Shown here piece by piece: positions 1 through 12,030 of a DNA stretch of 64,000 nucleotides. Made by a program: the position numbers and the translations under genes. Numbering within the stretch: position 1 is the first letter of the stretch; every line of letters begins with the position of its first letter. The DNA is taken from NCBI RefSeq assembly GCF_002099425.1, contig NW_018343969.1:5495001-5559000 (forward strand). The letters are read 5' to 3'. The stretch is from Phascolarctos cinereus. Taxonomy: Eukaryota; Chordata; Mammalia; Diprotodontia; Phascolarctidae. The notes beneath the pieces were generated by a model. The model saw only the letters and a list, made by a program, of their open reading frames with translations, did not search any database and had not been told where the DNA came from.

Positions 1-24
1 GTCATTGCTTCTTTTCTATCTAGT

Positions 25-280
25 CCAAGGGTTCTTAACCTAGTTTCACAAACACTGAAATTATCTATGGAGAGATTTTAAGGGAGGTATCCATGAATTT
101 TTAGAAAATATTTTCATAAATGCATTTCACTGCAATTAGTTTCCTTTGTAATCTTATGTATTTTATTTTATGTACTTAAAATATTATTTCGGGGGGGGCA
201 TAAGGGGGAAGGGTCCATAGGCTTTACTGGACTGCTAAAGATGTCCATGACCAAAATTAAGTTAACAATTGTTGCTCTGG
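25..280 (+). mobile_element. hAT-type non-autonomous DNA transposon (MITE), copy 1
   Basis: Starts with AGGGTTCTTAACC and ends near GTTAACAATTGTTGCTCTGG, so TTCTTAA-like ends face each other as in hAT/Charlie-type MITEs. Inside are the family marks ATGCATTTCACTGCAATTAG, GTATTTTATTTTATG and GGTCCATAGGCTTTACTGG. The same order recurs at 14433-14633 and 54714-54926, and reversed at 11845-12030. No transposase is encoded. Confidence 0.75.
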
Positions 281-366
281 TGGATCTAACTTATGCATAT
301 AACTATGGTTTATGCTTAAATGACTCCTGTCAATAAAAATTCATGTCTTCTCTGATAAGATACAGT

Positions 367-424
367 TGTGTGTGTGTGTGTGTGTGTGTGTCTGTGTGTG
401 TGTGTGTGTGTGTATCTGTGTGTA
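367..424. repeat. (GT)n microsatellite
   Basis: A GT dinucleotide run broken by two TCT/ATC interruptions. It accounts for the His-Thr rich open frame on the minus strand here. Confidence 0.95.
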
Positions 425-1044
425 AGTAATGTTTGGTGCTTGTTGCATCCAATACCTTCCAACTTTCTTCCTTGAAGAATGTATTTATGATATACAGGCA
501 TGAGGCATCTGAGTAGTTTATAAGCTTTTAGTTTCTTTCATTTCTTTGTATTATACCTAATTTTCCAATATAATATTTGTAATTTTTGCCTTCGTCAGCC
601 TTTGTGATGAAGTCATCAAATACGATAACCTGTGTCAATTTAGTTTGTAAGGTCTCATTCAGCTTTTCCCTATGATTCCTCTTCTTTGCCTTTTGCAACA
701 TAGGTTGTCTGATGACCTAAATTATAGATATCTTGTTTATGAATTCTTATGTACCTTATTTTACCCACTGTATTTTTTCAGAGGGGAGAGTATCTTGTGG
801 AAAACTCTTAAGACCTTATATCACTTTAATGGAGAGGTGCAAAAAGTAATTTTGCAGAAGTTGAGGACTTTGTCATTTTTTATCCTTGTATCTCAAGTGT
901 GCATAGAGCCACTTAAATAAATGTTTGTTTCTTTCATTAAATTGAAACATTACTCAAAAAAGTTTTGAATGAGGAAATGGTTCTTATTTAGTTAATCCAT
1001 CCAAACTCTTCATAGAATTATAGCATTCCACTGAGTAGTCACTA

Positions 1045-1245
1045 GGTTAGTCAAAAAGCATTAAGTGCCTCATATGTGTTAAACTATGCTACACTGTGCT
1101 AAACAGTGGGGATTCAAAGAAAGGCAAATGATAGTCCCTGTCCTCAAGTACTTTACAATATAATGGGGGGGGCAAGCAAATATATATCAAGCTGTATGCA
1201 GGATAAATAGGAAATAAGTAAAATGAAAAACAATATGCTTAAAAA
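1045..1245 (-). mobile_element. L2 LINE 3' end
   Basis: On the plus strand it reads as the reverse complement of the L2 tail: AAGTGCCTCATATGTG, then CACTGTGCTAAACAGTGGGG, ATAGTCCCTGTCCTCAAG and ACAATATAATGGGG. An L2-tailed CORE-SINE is possible for the right part. Confidence 0.7.
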
Positions 1246-1439
1246 CTCAGAATTTTTCGATCAATAATGTATCATGCTATTAGTGGTAGGCAGTTGACCT
1301 GCTAATGACTGTAGAACAACTGGGGATGTGCTGTTTTTGTAGATTTTCCAAAAAGCTGTAATAATTGCTGAGCCTAATGATAGCCAATTGCTGAATCAAC
1401 TGTTGTCCAGATAAGTGTGTCAATATAACCCTCATCTTC

Positions 1440-1600
1440 CATGAATGAATGAATAAATGAAAAGGCATTTATTAAGCACTTACTATATGCAAATTGATGT
1501 GCAAAGCAGTAGTGATACAAAGAAGAATGACAACATAGTCCCTGCTCTTAAGGAGCTCACATTCTAATGGGGGAATGAGCACATATAGGTGGTCTTATTT
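1440..1600 (-). mobile_element. L2 LINE 3' end
   Basis: ATGAATGAATGAATAAATG leads into GGCATTTATTAAGCACTTAC and then AGTCCCTGCTCTTAAGGAGC and CACATTCTAATGGGGG, the usual reverse-complement L2 tail with its terminal tetranucleotide repeat. Confidence 0.75.
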
Positions 1601-1683
1601 GAGAATTAGATAGAAAGACCCAGTGTCCTTAGGTCGTAGTGGTAAAAAAACGAATGGTAAGTCATCTTCTTTAATATCATAGA

Positions 1684-1846
1684 AACAGGGCAGCTAGGTG
1701 GCATAGTGTATAGAGCACTGGCCCTGGAGACAGGAGGACCTGAGTTCAAATCCATCCTCAGATCAAACACTTGACACTTGCTAGCTGTGTGACCCTGGGC
1801 AAGTCACTTAACCCCAATTACCTTAAAAATAAACCAAAAAAAAACC
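1684..1846 (+). mobile_element. Marsupial tRNA-derived CORE-SINE (Mar-1/WSINE type)
   Basis: Begins CAGGGCAGCTAGGTGGCA, passes TGGATAGAGCAC-like and GAGTTCAAATCC box B sequence, then the core CTAGCTGTGTGACCCTGGGC and AAGTCACTTAACCCCAATTA, ending in an A-rich tail. The flanks share about nine bases (TTAATATCA at 1671 and at 1848), a probable target-site duplication. Confidence 0.9.
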
Positions 1847-1860
1847 CTTAATATCAATGA

Positions 1861-3290
1861 CACTAACAAATATTTATTTCTGATGTCAAACTATTAAATA
1901 AAGCCAAAAACTTACTTTGATGAGAACTTTCTTTTTCCAGTCTTCACTAGTTATGGTAATGGAGGAGATAGGGGGCTATGTTCCCTAAAGAGGCAGGTCA
2001 TATCATATTTCCCCAAGGATTGCTTCTCTAAAAGATGGCCACAGTCATGGGCTGGTAGCAGGGTTGGTGGTATAGAGTAATTTGCTATTCGTAGGGCTCT
2101 TAGGCTTACCCACTTAACGGTAGCAATTGGTCAGGGTTCATGTAGTTGTTGGTAGGGATAGGGAGCATATACTCTGTTAAGGTTGCTTCCCCTAACGATG
2201 GCTGTGGAAATTAGGTTAGAAGTTGGATAGGTGATCTGAGATCAGTACTGGAGCTGATATGACTTTCTGTATGACTCATGTAACCAAAACTTTGCTATAG
2301 AAGCTGTATTTATCATAGTACTACTTTTGTACTACAGATATTACGTTAGAGTTTTATTTAATGAAATGTAAAAAAGTAATTTTATAGTGTTTTGTTTGTC
2401 ACTTTATCACATGGAGAGTTAAACTAAGTGAATTATTAAACTAATAACTAACTAAAGTAGAAAGAAGCTTCTCTGTTTCTTCAATCTCCTTTTATTTGTA
2501 ACTTGGGAGATTGCTTGTGTAAAACATACATATTAGGGTGCTGTTTGTCTAACACAAATGTATTCATGATATAAGTCAGGAAAAAATCTATCATTATATC
2601 CGTACAAAAATAAGGAAATTTTCTGCTTTAAGTCTAACCTATCTATTCTATTAAGTGTTAAATACCTTTAGCAGTAAGTTCCCATTGTGTAACACTGCGT
2701 TAAATATCTCTTAATTTTGCTTTAGTTTTAAAATGAGGCATCTCTCCAAAGTGCTGTTCATGTCTCACTACCAGTTTTCAGCCTCTTCATCCACTGCTTT
2801 CAAATTGGCCTCGTCCAAGGCTGGCATCTTTTGGATTCATTCTTAGACACGTAGACCTAAAAGCATACTCTCCATTTCCCTCACTGCCCATGGAACTGTT
2901 CCTGTCACTGAAATGAAATTATCCACTGATCATGCTTTATGAGCAATTTCACACTTTTCCAATGATTCAGCAAAGGCCACAAACCTTAAAGCACTGAGGG
3001 CCATAGGATCTGCCTATGCTACACACCCATCTAACAGAAAATGAAACAACTTGCTGTAGTCCTAACTGAGCCATCCATGCAAATTCCATATTTTGTCTCA
3101 TTCCAAAGTATGGAAATTGATTTTTATTACTGCTTGCCCATCTTCATCCTCTCTTTATCCCCTCACCACACCCTCATTTCTCAAGTAATTTAGATCTTTA
3201 TACTTAGAAACTAATTGAAGGAAATGTTAAATTGCCATAATTGCCAGAGTTGTTTGTTTTATTTTGTTTTGGGTGTGGTGCTGATATTCA
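1861..3290. other. Intronic stretch, nothing recognised
   Basis: AT-rich DNA with no long open frame, no repeat family I can name and no RNA-like structure. A weak L2-like scrap may follow at 3290-3360 (ACATTTACTAAGCATC). Confidence 0.5.
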
Positions 3291-3659
3291 ATTTAACTCA
3301 ACCAACATTTACTAAGCATCTATTATGTGCATTTTGCACAATGTAATAAAGCAATCTCAGAACAGTGAAGGTTCTGAAATTAAGACTGTGCTAAATATAC
3401 TGCTTGGGATTTAATACTGGGGATGGTAGTAACATTGTGGTAGGAATAAAAAGAGCCACGAACAGAACTCAGCCTTGTGATTGCTATTCAGTATTCTGAC
3501 ACTATCATTTATCAACCTCATCCTCATCATTGTTGTTTTACATAGGTAGAGTGCATTCAACTTTCAAACCCCTTTCCATTTTAGCAATCCCATTTGATCC
3601 TTATATATGGTAGAAGAGATGGTAGAGATCTCATTGACTCCTTCTGAGAAATTTTACCC

Positions 3660-4890
3660 AAGATAGGGTAAAATGGTGGCATGGCATGAAACATCCTAGT
3701 GGAGCCTAGGCTTCCCCAGAAAGCCCACAGCAATAATCTAAAAGGTCACCAGATGGAACAATGACCAATAAGAAAGACAAAGAGAAATATCAGTAAGGAC
3801 TTCCATCTAGTCTGTGACTATGAGAAGCTGGACAGCATTATGTAGATGCTCAGAGATGAGATTCATCAGGAGAAGCAAAAGTCAGCATGATACCTAGTAT
3901 ACAGGGCTTGAAGTTCAAGGGATCTTAGGCCTGGAATGTTCTAGCAAAGTAGGGACAGAAACAGCCACTGATATACCAGTGAAAACAAAGACAGAGCTGG
4001 CACTGTAAACAAGAATTTGGCTACTAATAAAATGCTGCAGCCATTGCAAGATACAAGGAGTAGAGCACAGGATAGTCCACACATCAGAGGACTTTCCAGT
4101 AGATCTGAAAGTACCAGAATCTCCAACATTCATCCCAGCATAGGATGGCACAAATTCTCATTTTTGAATTGTGCAAGAAAAAAGAAACAGAGATGGTGCC
4201 AATGTTGAGCCATCAGAAAATGGAATCAGAATCCAGGGGTGATGGCAGAGGGTAATATCATATCCCAGCCTCCCCTGTCAGAGCTGCAAGGGTGTCCAGA
4301 ATACACTTAATTCAGGACCAAGTAGGGCCTGTCCATCCCTTCCAATACTCTGAGGGGCAACAGAATCTAGCCCTGGCCTAAAGTCCCAATCCAGGAACTG
4401 GGGCCATACATATAATTAAATGGAAGAAAACTCCCAATACAGTGAAAAAATACCAGGAGTTAAGAGAAGCCCAAGATATACAAAGAAAAGAAAAGAAAAA
4501 TAATTCCATAATATGTTCAAGTACAGCCTTAGAAAAAAAGAGTTGCTTGGCCATAAGAATTCCAAGAGCTGATGTAAGAAATGGTGAAAGAATTTTTTTT
4601 AAAAATATGAAACTAAATTTAATTTTAAAAAATGGAAGTGTAGAAGGAAAAAATTAAAATGAAAATGAATAACAGAACAGAAAATAAAAATATTACCCAA
4701 GAAGTACAATCCTTGGAAAACAGAAGGGAGCAAACCAAATTCAATGATTCTGTGAGACAGGAAATGGTAGGACAAAGTCAAAAGACTGAAAAATGAGAAG
4801 AACATATAAGACATCTACTATCACCATCCCCCAAAAGAACTGATATGGAAAACAGATTGATGAGAAATAATTTAAGAATCATTGGACTCC
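3660..4890 (+). mobile_element. Old L1-like LINE piece, 5' leader into ORF1
   Basis: The left end TAAAATGGTGGCATGG resembles the L1 start, and purine-rich leader follows. From about 4660 the order of motifs matches marsupial L1 ORF1: ACAGAACAGAAAATAAAAAT, a GGAAAACAG stretch, GATTCTGTGAGACAGGAAAT and GATGAGAAATAATTTAAGAA followed by ATTGGACTCC. The younger L1 at about 31.5 kb shows the same order. It is much diverged and has no long open frame. The 3660-4400 part is the less certain half. Confidence 0.5.
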
Positions 4891-4959
4891 CTGCACTAAT
4901 TAAATGCAATGTTTTACACTTTTAAAAATAAGCTTCAAGATAGAAGATGGGTAAGGCTT

Positions 4960-5240
4960 GCCTAGCCAGTTATTTGAAAGAGAACTCTGGGTCTGGCGTG
5001 ACCACAGGCCAAAAAACACTATTGTAGGTGGCATAACTTCCTAGTTAAAGAAATAGATAATAATGTGATACTTTGCCCTTGACAGACAACCACATCTAGA
5101 GTATTGCTTTTAGTTTAGGGTAGTATATTTTTGCAAAGGCATTGTCAAGCAGGATGCATCCAGAGAAGGGAAACCTGGATGGAGAGGGGACTAGATTACA
5201 AGTCACAAAATAATGTTTTGAAAGAACTGGCACTATTTAG
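4960..5240 (+). mobile_element. L3/CR1-type LINE 3' region
   Basis: Contains the landmarks of the L3/CR1 3' end seen again at 10.7 and 39.7 kb: CACATCTAGAGTATTG, GCATCCAGAGAAGGGAAACC and GAAAGAACTGGCACTATTTA. It stops where the GGAA microsatellite starts, where the full element would go on with a GAGAAG-rich stretch. Confidence 0.65.
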
Positions 5241-5340
5241 GAAGGAAGGAAGGAAGGAAGGAAGGAAGGAAGGAAGGAAGGAAGGAAGGAAGGAAGGAAG
5301 GAAGGAAGGAAGGAAGGAAGGAAAAAAGGAAGGAAGGAAG
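5239..5340. repeat. (GGAA)n microsatellite, about 25 units
   Basis: Almost pure GGAA/AAGG tetranucleotides over about 100 bases with one impure patch near 5323. It is all-purine on one strand. The open frame across it (repeated Gly-Arg-Lys-Glu) is an artefact of the repeat. Confidence 0.97.
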
Positions 5341-5689
5341 TATTGCTTCTAGAATAGCTGGTTTACATGATTGTGAAGTGAGTAGCCAACTTTTATTTGT
5401 TTTTAAAATCTTGATTATACCACCTGAAATGAATTGTCCCAGAAGGTGAAGAAGATACTGAAATATTTACACATTTCTGGGGCAAGCAAAGCATCAGAAG
5501 TAGCTTACTTCTATATGCAACTGCTTAGGGGTTTGGTATGTTGGACTTTTCTCTAACCTTCTCAGAAGTGATAAGGTTGCAGTTTAAGTCCAGAATTTAA
5601 GGGCTTTTCCACCTCCCTTCCAACTTGTGGTACAATGGAAACTAAATCCGAGGCTTTTTCTCTGGCTGCAAAAGCCATGTCCAGAATGT

Positions 5690-5998
5690 TCTCTCTCCTT
5701 TCCTCTGACTACTGACTTCCCTGACTTTCTTTAAGTCTAAACTAAGTCCCTGTCTTCTTACTGGAAGCCTTCCTCAACCCCTCTTAATTCCAGTGCCTTT
5801 CTTCTGTTAAATTATTTTCTATTTATCCTGTATATAATGTACCTTGTATATATTTGTTCCCATGTTGTCTCCCCCCTTAGATTGTAAGCTTTTTGAGGGC
5901 AGGAACTGTCTTTTGCCTCTTTTTGTACTCTCAGCACTTACTAACATTCCTTGCCCATAATAGGAGCTTAATAAATGTTTATTAATTGATTTATTGGA
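5690..5998 (+). mobile_element. L2 LINE 3' end
   Basis: Sense-strand L2 tail: CTTACTGGAAGCCTTCCTCA, AGATTGTAAGCTTTTTGAGG, GCAGGAACTGTCTTTTGCC, a CAGCACTTACTAACATTCC stretch and GAGCTTAATAAATGTTTATT. A good-quality copy of the marsupial form. Confidence 0.85.
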
Positions 5999-7300
5999 AA
6001 GAGCACTGAACTTCGCATTAAATAAATTGCTACTAATGAAATCCAGGGTCATCTTTATTTGTAAAATATCTGTAGGATGGGAACATCAATCATCCCCTCC
6101 AGCACTACACATGTGATCCATTGTTTTGGATTTATCAGCAGTTGGTAAATTAGAGTGAAGAGGCAACAGGAAAGCAGCATAAAACCTTTGAGATTAGTAA
6201 AAGCATGGACACGATCAATCAGCCCTAAGAATTTTCAAAAAAAAAAAAAAAAGGAAGGCATGCTCCACACCCCACCCAAATTTAAATGAGGTCAAAAAAA
6301 AAAATTGCGGTATCTGAGGATGGGACTCAGGACGTGGTTCTCTATACATATTGTGCTGTTATAAATGCATTGCCACAGTGAAAGTAGTTAATTAATCAAA
6401 GTCTGTAGCTTCTGAAATATGCAGATAAATCAGTAAGGAAAATTGAATCTTCAGGAGATAATTTTTCCTTAATGATTTGAGTGTGTTCCTTCCCATAAAA
6501 ATAAAACAAAACAGAAAAACAAATTGATTGCAAAAAAACACCCCCATATATTAATAATGTACTGTTCATCCACAAGGGTTAAGCACAGGAAATTGAAAGT
6601 TAAGGCTGTGGTAACAGCATTAATTAAAGGATATTACTCATGCTAGATGCAGGGGCTGTAGGTTTTCTAGCATAAGTAAGAACATAAAACATTACATAAT
6701 ATGTCACAGTTTAAACATAAATGATGAGAAATCAATAAATACCATTAAATGCTATTAAGAACAAATTTGTTTTATAATCAAGGGAGGTTATAAAAGTTTG
6801 AGGAGGGGTAATGTTTTCAAAACAACTTCAATGATTTTTTTTAAACCAAGAATAATCTCCTGGCATATTGTGAATTCTGACAATAATATATGTCTCTCAT
6901 TTGCAGTCTGAGTTTTCTTCTGAGAGATTTAAAGGGACAGTCTTAGTCATTTTGACTATGAGACTATAATGTAAAAATTGAAAGTGAAAATTAAGCCTAA
7001 AATATATTTTTTTCATTCTTAGAAGAAAAATTAAATAAGCTCTCCACATTTTCCCCCAAATTGTTGATTGCTTGCATATTTGATTTATGCAGATTTATGC
7101 ATGGTATTTGTCCCCTCTTTATTTACAGACACTTATTTCTGACTATGTGTGATGCCTTATGTAAGTGACATAGGCAAGATAGTAGATTTGAATAGTCTGT
7201 GGAAAATCTGTCTGTGAAATTTTCAGGTTTCCTTTCTCTTGCTCTATGGTCTATACCTGTCATTTTATCCTTCTATCAATTCAGATTAAAATCTTGTCTG
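5999..7300. other. Intronic stretch, nothing recognised
   Basis: AT-rich, with A-runs at 6238-6252 and 6294-6303. No open frame of note and no named repeat seen. Confidence 0.5.
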
Positions 7301-7309
7301 AATATTCTG

Positions 7310-7455
7310 GTGTTAGAGAGTGGCCTGTGTCACTGAAAGATTAGATAACTTTCCCAGAATCACAAAGAAAGTATGTCAGAGGCAGAACTTGAACCCAGAT
7401 CTCCCTAACTCAGAGGCCATTCCTCTCTCCGCTATGCTGTGCTGCCTCTCCAAAA
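7310..7455 (-). mobile_element. MIR-type CORE-SINE
   Basis: Minus-strand MIR core: TTAGATAACTTTCCCAGAAT then CAGAACTTGAACCCAGATCT and a reversed tRNA-like head near CCGCTATGCTGTGCTGCC. Confidence 0.75.
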
Positions 7456-7474
7456 AATATGTAAAATCAAAATG

Positions 7475-7725
7475 CTTTTGTTGTTTGTTACTTAGTAGCA
7501 TCCAACTCTAACCCCAATTGGGGTTTTCTTGGCAAAGATACTGGAGTGGTTTGCCATTTTCTTCTCCAGCTTGTTTTACAGATGAGGAAACTGAGGCAAA
7601 CAGGGTTAAGTGACTTGCCCAGGATCACATAGCTAGTAAGTGTGTGAAGTCAAATCTGAACTCAGTTCTTTCTAACTCTAGGTCAGGCACTCTATACACT
7701 GTGCCATGGAGCTGCCCTGTAAAAT
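7475..7725 (-). mobile_element. Mar-1 type CORE-SINE with BovB/RTE-like tail
   Basis: Reading the plus strand: TTGGGGTTTTCTTGGCAAAG and ACTGGAGTGGTTTGCCATTT are the RTE-derived tail. ACAGATGAGGAAACTGAGGC and AAGTGACTTGCCCAGGATCA are the core. CTCTATACACTGTGCCATGG then AGCTGCCC is the reversed tRNA-like head. It is nearly complete and abuts another MIR on its left. Confidence 0.9.
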
Positions 7726-7940
7726 TAAAATAAGTACCTCAACTGTGTTATTTACCATATAAATAAAAGATTACTTGAAATCATTTACTGTGTCTTTTGA
7801 TGTCATTTATGTAACAACACAGCAATCTGGACAGAATAATAGAAGCCTATTCATAGGAGAGAAATATGTAAATTCCTAAGCTAGCCAACTCCTGGCTCAG
7901 TATTCAAAACACCTCTTCACAAAGTACATAATGGTTTTTG

Positions 7941-7978
7941 TTAAAAAAAAAAAAAAAGAAAGAAAGAAAGAAAGAAAA
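7941..7978. repeat. A-run followed by (GAAA)n
   Basis: About 15 adenines followed by five GAAA units. Confidence 0.9.
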
Positions 7979-8167
7979 GCTACACAGATATATTCCATGG
8001 CAATGCACTCTTTATGAGCTTGATGGAAAAAGACGTTTTGTATATTGACTTGAATGTTTACCACTTCAGTATTTTTTGTTGTCAAACAAAAATACAAATA
8101 TAGAATCCAACCACAAATGATGCGCAGAGTAAGTGCTACTCACCATTCAGAAGTGGAACTTTTCTAA

Positions 8168-8407
<240 letters not shown>

Positions 8408-8654
8408 TAGGACACCGTGTCACAAATATGCCGCCGTTCTGTGTTGCAGAAATTGATGAGGAGGCAAATGGCAATTCTAAAGCACATTTCCTAAAGAAAA
8501 TGTAAAATGAAGCTGGATTAATTTGGTTCATGAAATTAGTTGAGTTACTGAAAGAAACCTATTAATATACACACTGGAATAAATGTGTCACTAGTTTCAT
8601 AATTCATGCTGTATCTTTAGGGGCAAAATGGGCTCATTAAAGTGGTGCGATGAA

Positions 8655-8800
8655 ACATAGTACTGACTCCTAGAGTCAAGAGAGCTGGGGGCTTTTCCTG
8701 AGGCCCCACCTTGCTAGATGTATAACCCTGAAAAAGGATTTTTCACCTCTCTGGGACAGCTTGTAAAATTCTAGGACTTTATAACTAGGTGCTTCCAATA
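8655..8800 (+). mobile_element. MIR-type SINE, diverged
   Basis: ACTCCTAGAGTCAAGAGAGC, TGCTAGATGTATAACCCTG and TTTTTCACCTCTCTGGGAC follow the MIR order on the plus strand. Confidence 0.55.
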
Positions 8801-9004
8801 CGTTAGTAAAGCAAAATAATACCTTTTGAATGCAAAATGGATCTAATTCCTAAAAACTCCCAACTTTACTGTTATAATGACGTTGTTATAATGAGGTTGG
8901 ATTTAATATAATTACAATTAAATTTTGAAGTTTTTCTACTTGGACTGAATAACTTCATATAATCATAATTTAATATATGTCCCAATAATTTGTATTAATG
9001 TAGC

Positions 9005-9205
9005 ACTTTTCACTATTAATGTGCTTTCGTATGTTGTTTCCTTGGATCATTAGAACAGCCCTGAGAAGCAGGTAGTGTTAAGGCTGTTGTGTCTACTTTC
9101 AGATAAGTAAATAGAGGTTGAGTGAGATACTCAACTTTCTATAGCTAGTGTATCACAGATGTACCTTTGAACCTCACATTTTCTATTGCTAAGCTTTGTG
9201 CTATT
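9005..9205 (-). mobile_element. MIR-type SINE, diverged
   Basis: Minus-strand MIR signs: ATCATTAGAACAGCCCTGAG, AGATAAGTAAATAGAGGTTG, ATAGCTAGTGTATCACAGA and CTTTGAACCTCACATTTTC. Confidence 0.6.
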
Positions 9206-9592
9206 TCTGTTGCAGGTACAAGTGTATACCATCTATTTTCATGTGTGTCTCTTTATCTATGTGTATTTTTGAGCAGAAGCTATAAATAACAGCAAATGAG
9301 TAAAATGCGTTGGTTTTGACACTTCTGTTCTCAATAGTTGTTTGTTTCCTTAATACTTGGTGATAATTGATGGATATTAGGTATCCATTAGGATATTTTG
9401 AGGTTGTTTGAAATAAACGTTTATATATATTTAATTATACATGACCCCTGGATCAATTTTAAAGTGGTTTAAACACTAATTGTCAATTACCACATTCATA
9501 GGAAATCATTTGTGTATGTGTACACACAAACATACACACATACATATATAGTTTATTTTCTGTGAATTTATACCTTATTAAATACACATATG

Positions 9593-9600
9593 TGACATAC

Positions 9601-9668
<68 letters not shown>

Positions 9669-9672
9669 CAAA
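9593..9672. repeat. (CATA)n running into (TA)n
   Basis: Four or so CATA units grade into more than 25 TA dinucleotides. It could extrude as a cruciform and be unstable in assembly. Confidence 0.95.
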
Positions 9673-9724
9673 TATAGCTTCATTGAGCTTGTGAAACTTG
9701 GCCAGATTAGCATGACTTCAGCAA

Positions 9725-9771
<47 letters not shown>

Positions 9772-9800
9772 TACACACATACATACACACATATACACAT
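9725..9800. repeat. (GATA)n microsatellite followed by (CATA)-rich tract
   Basis: About 11-12 GATA units, then CACATACATACACACATA-type sequence. Together with the TA tract it produces the long Tyr/Ile frame on the minus strand. Confidence 0.93.
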
Positions 9801-10725
9801 ATATGCATTATAGAGAGATAAAAAAGTGAATTTATTTCTAAGTAATGTGCTTTTACAAAAGTGGAGATGTTTGGTGGCATTTAGTGGAGATTGAATAATT
9901 TATAAAAATAAAGACAGTAAATACAGTAAATATTCAGGAACTTGGCAAAATATTGTCTCAATTGATTTGAGACATTGTTTTAATAAATTGTTATTTGTGT
10001 TTCTTCTACTAGCATGATTGCCCATAATTGCTTTAATCTAAGCATTTTATTCAGCTAGGTGAGAGGTAATGGCTAATATATAGCAGTATTCCCAAAAGAA
10101 CATAGTTAATAATCTGATATTTCATTCAATATCTAAAAGACTTACTGTAAATTGAGTGTATATAAGCTAACAAAATCCAAGGACAATTTCTCCTGTCAGA
10201 TAAGTATGTCTCAAGCTAAGAATAAAGCTAATATGTTAGATATGATGGTTATTCAATGCCTTCATAAAAAATAAGTGTCAAGTCATACAATGTTTCCAGG
10301 TGTAGTTTTAAATTTGAGTTTCAAAAACCTTTAAATTTAAAAAGAAAATGGCTCAAATCATTCATACACAACACAGTGAAACTGACTGAATCTTCCTTTA
10401 ACAACCTTTTGGACGAAAGCTCCAAATTTACTATGTTACTTAATTTATCGTGTATAGGTAATTACCCAGGCGCACAGAGTTTTAACTAGAAATTCTAGCA
10501 CCTGGGGCAAATTCATTTGGATGAGGGGAGAGGTTGTTGGGAGCATGCTGTAACTGGTTAAAGAAAAAATCAATTATACAAAATAAGGTGGGGGAGGTGT
10601 GACTAATCAATAATTTCTATGAAAAAAAAATGTAAAAATGCTTTAGTAGACTAAATGATCAATATGAATCAAGTTATATGGCACCCCAAAAAACCTAATG
10701 TATTATTAGGCTGCATAAAAAGAGA
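9801..10725. other. Intronic stretch, nothing recognised
   Basis: AT-rich with no nameable repeat, open frame or RNA signal. Confidence 0.5.
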
Positions 10726-10729
10726 TGTA

Positions 10730-11295
10730 GAGTCTAGAACAAGGAAAATTATAGCCCTGTCCTGGTAGGACCATATTAGGCTTATGTTCAGTGCCAGGTG
10801 CCCCATTTTTAAGGAGGGCATAAGCTGGGGACCTTTCAGAGGAAGATGACCATGATGGTGAAGGGCCTTAAGACTAAGCCATATAAGGATGGATTGTATG
10901 AACAGGGTATTTGTAGCTCAGAGAAAGAAAAAACTTAGACAAGCAGTAGTACTCTCTATTTGTCTTCAAGTATATGAAGAGCTGCCGTAAGTGAGAGCAA
11001 TTAGACTGCTTTGAGTTGGCCCCAAAGAGCCTGAGAAGGAATGAGTAGCAGAAATGGCAGAGAGGCAGTTTTCAGCCCACGGTAAGGAAGAACTTCCCAA
11101 CAATTGCAGTTCTCCAAATATGTAGAAGCTCACTTTAGGAGATAGTGAGATCATTCTCACAAGAGTTCTTTAAGCAGATGATGGATGACCACTTATATGG
11201 AGTATCATGGAGAGAAAAGCTGGTTAGCTGTGTGTTATACTATGTGACCTCTGAGGTGCCATTCGAGTTTGGGATTCTTGGATATGATTCTGAGC
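10730..11295 (+). mobile_element. L3/CR1-type LINE 3' end
   Basis: Plus-strand order of L3/CR1 3' landmarks: TTAGGCTTATGTTCAGTGCC, ATGATGGTGAAGGGCCTTAA, TGTCTTCAAGTATATGAAGA, AGGAAGAACTTCCCAACAAT, then GCAGATGATGGATGACCACT and TGTGACCTCTGAGGTGCCAT near the end. It is non-coding apart from chance frames. It is the clearest of the three L3/CR1 copies here. Confidence 0.85.
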
Positions 11296-11844
11296 TTTTT
11301 GTGGAATCCATTTCATTACTTCATAATCCTGTGTTTAGTGAAATGAGAATCTGGCTTCTCAGGCAAGATACCCTGAATTTCACAGAGAAATTCACACAAG
11401 TAAGATGTCTTTAGAGTCTCAGTATATTAAGTCTTTGAAGAACCTACAAAATAAAAGTTTTAATATGAATTCATTGGCATTCCTATAGGCCTGGACCTAA
11501 GTGTGATATTGTGAGATACTTCCTCATGTGCAGTATTGCAAGGAATCCCAAGAAGCATTCCCATGGGGTCTCTTTTCACAGGACACAAAGAAAGTGGAAG
11601 TCATTTGTTTATCAGATAGAAAGTTACACCAGGTTTTTGGATTTGTCAAATTTCTTTTATCAGTGTCCCAGAGGAGATTGTGACTTTCTCTACAAAATCC
11701 TTTCTTTACCATCTTTTTCTCTCCCACCATTATTTCTTTCTGGTCTCCGCTTCATTCCCTTTCCAATGCTAGCACATTCCACTATTGCACTACCATTCCT
11801 CAGCACCAATACTGACCAGAGCAGGAGGTGTTCATCTTTTTTTT

Positions 11845-12030
11845 CTTTTGGACCCCTTGGCAATCTGGTAAAGTCTACAGAATGGCCACTTCTCCTAATA
11901 ACATTTTTAAATAATTAAAGGAAATTCTAGATTTAATTTAGAAGTTAGAGAAAGTCATATTTTTTCTAATCCAAATTTATAGACCCCCTGAAACCTAGCC
12001 TTAGACTTCTGTTTATGAACCCCTAATCTA
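11845..12030 (-). mobile_element. hAT-type MITE, copy 2 (reverse)
   Basis: Reads as the reverse complement of the family at 54714-54926: GACCCCTTGGCAATCTGGTA at the left, CCAAATTTATAGACCCCCTG in the middle and TATGAACCCCTAATC at the right. It is diverged. The 135-residue open frame that ends inside it is not a gene. Confidence 0.6.

Noticed and set aside
1684-1760. tRNA gene, from box B-like GAGTTCAAATCC
   Set aside because: This is the tRNA-derived head of a SINE; no cloverleaf with anticodon and acceptor stem is present. The same holds for the other SINE heads.
5131-5352. Open frame with a repeated Gly-Arg-Lys-Glu protein
   Set aside because: It is the translation of the GGAA microsatellite.
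9483-9800. 105-codon Tyr/Ile-rich frame on the minus strand
   Set aside because: It is made by TA, GATA and CATA simple repeats.
11511-11918. 135-codon frame on the plus strand
   Set aside because: It ends inside a MITE copy, has no known domain and has no splice or start context that would make it a gene.
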